Source of the DNA: Pseudomonas juntendi
Lineage (GTDB): Bacteria; Pseudomonadota; Gammaproteobacteria; Pseudomonadales; Pseudomonadaceae
NCBI RefSeq assembly: GCF_009932375.1
Contig: NZ_BLJG01000106.1
Span: 1-64,000, forward strand
Direction: 5' to 3'
DNA length: 64,000 nt
The position numbers and the translations under genes are program-made. This document shows, piece after piece, positions 63,712 through 64,000 of this stretch. Numbering within the stretch: position 1 is the stretch's first letter; the number at the start of each line of letters is the position of its first letter. Under the pieces are notes generated by a model. That model worked only from the letters and a program-made list of their open reading frames with translations, had not been told where the DNA came from and searched no databases.

Positions 63712-64000
63712 ATGACGTCGTCAGAGCAGCCCAGGGCGCCTTTGCGCATTCTTCGCCTGATCGCCAGCCCGAACGGTCAGGCATCAGAAAGCTTCAAACT
63801 GTCCCAGCACATACTGCTCGGCTTGGCCGTGCAGGCTGGCAGGCGTGGTATACAGGTCACCGATTTCGACCTCAATGACCTGGCGCCGGTCGACGCCGGG
63901 TATGCCCAGGCCCTGGCCAACCTGGGAGGGCCTGAAGCCGTAGCGCAAGACGGCACATTGAACCGTTCCGACGAACTGATTGGCCAGTTGCAGGCCTGCG
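63712..64000 (+). CDS. FMN-dependent NADH-azoreductase-like flavodoxin-fold protein (partial)
   Basis: The 5' 96 codons of a gene running off the window. The start ATG 63712 has GAGG at 63701-63704. After a short head, LRIILRL-like beta strand and IASPNGQASESFKLSQHIL resemble the FMN-binding start of AzoR-type enzymes (SPRxxxSxS), followed by DFDLNDLAPVDAGYAQAL, as in these enzymes' dimer region. It probably reduces quinones or azo compounds with NAD(P)H. The 3' part is missing, so family assignment is provisional. Confidence 0.65.
   Translation, partial: MTSSEQPRAPLRILRLIASPNGQASESFKLSQHILLGLAVQAGRRGIQVTDFDLNDLAPVDAGYAQALANLGGPEAVAQDGTLNRSDELIGQLQAC

Noticed and set aside
1-64000. CRISPR arrays, tRNA or rRNA genes, insertion sequences
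   Set aside because: No regularly spaced repeats, cloverleaf-like sequences or transposase frames were seen on reading through.

Overview
The window looks like chromosomal DNA of a Pseudomonas of the P. putida type. The grounds are: GC-rich genes, REP-like elements with the usual 'cctgtgggagc' head, an OprD porin, BCCT and ChrA transporters, many LysR/MocR/IclR regulators, a Mo-hydroxylase operon with its own cytochrome c, and a Pseudomonas-style type VI secretion (T6SS) locus. I saw no tRNA, rRNA, insertion sequence, integrase or CRISPR array.

Layout. 1-11.3 kb: a UvrD-family helicase gene whose 5' end lies in a large inverted repeat, a degenerate alpha/beta hydrolase, two VOC proteins, a LysR regulator with a clear T-N11-A type operator, an SH3 membrane protein, an OprD porin, a BCCT carrier and small conserved genes. 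11.5-20 kb: a periplasmic solute-binding protein; a four-gene operon on the minus strand (2Fe-2S subunit, molybdopterin subunit, triheme cytochrome c, XdhC) for a membrane-linked molybdenum hydroxylase; and an OsmC-YcaO fusion protein.

20.4-46.9 kb: a complete T6SS locus on the plus strand, in the order tssB, tssC, tssK, tssL, a TssM-like/OmpA fusion, hcp (tssD), tssH, vgrG (tssI), cargo genes, PAAR, a two-helix membrane protein, tssM, tssA, tssF, tssG, tssJ, tssE and a TssA-N/OmpA fusion. All 13 core genes are present, but no Fha/PpkA/PppA/TagF switch and no sigma-54 activator. The cargo between vgrG and PAAR is AT-rich and looks acquired. It holds an unrecognised 755-residue candidate effector and a lipoprotein with a formylglycine-generating-enzyme (SUMF1) fold that lacks the catalytic cysteine pair, placed where an immunity gene is expected. 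The last part of vgrG shares the AT-rich composition, so tail, effector and lipoprotein probably moved as one module.

46.9-52.4 kb: a minus-strand operon (NAD-type shikimate dehydrogenase paralogue, flavoprotein, NIPSNAP protein, second flavoprotein) with a divergent IclR regulator and a PcaR-box-like palindrome between them; together they suggest an uncharacterised hydroaromatic catabolic pathway. 52.4-64 kb: an ABC exporter, a 33-codon leader ORF with promoter and hairpin ahead of a dapA paralogue, LysR, a DMT exporter divergent from a MocR regulator with three direct repeats between them, a chromate transporter, a TetR regulator that is probably translated from a leaderless mRNA, an NTF2-like protein, a second MocR regulator, a GNAT acetyltransferase and the start of a flavodoxin-fold reductase cut by the window edge.
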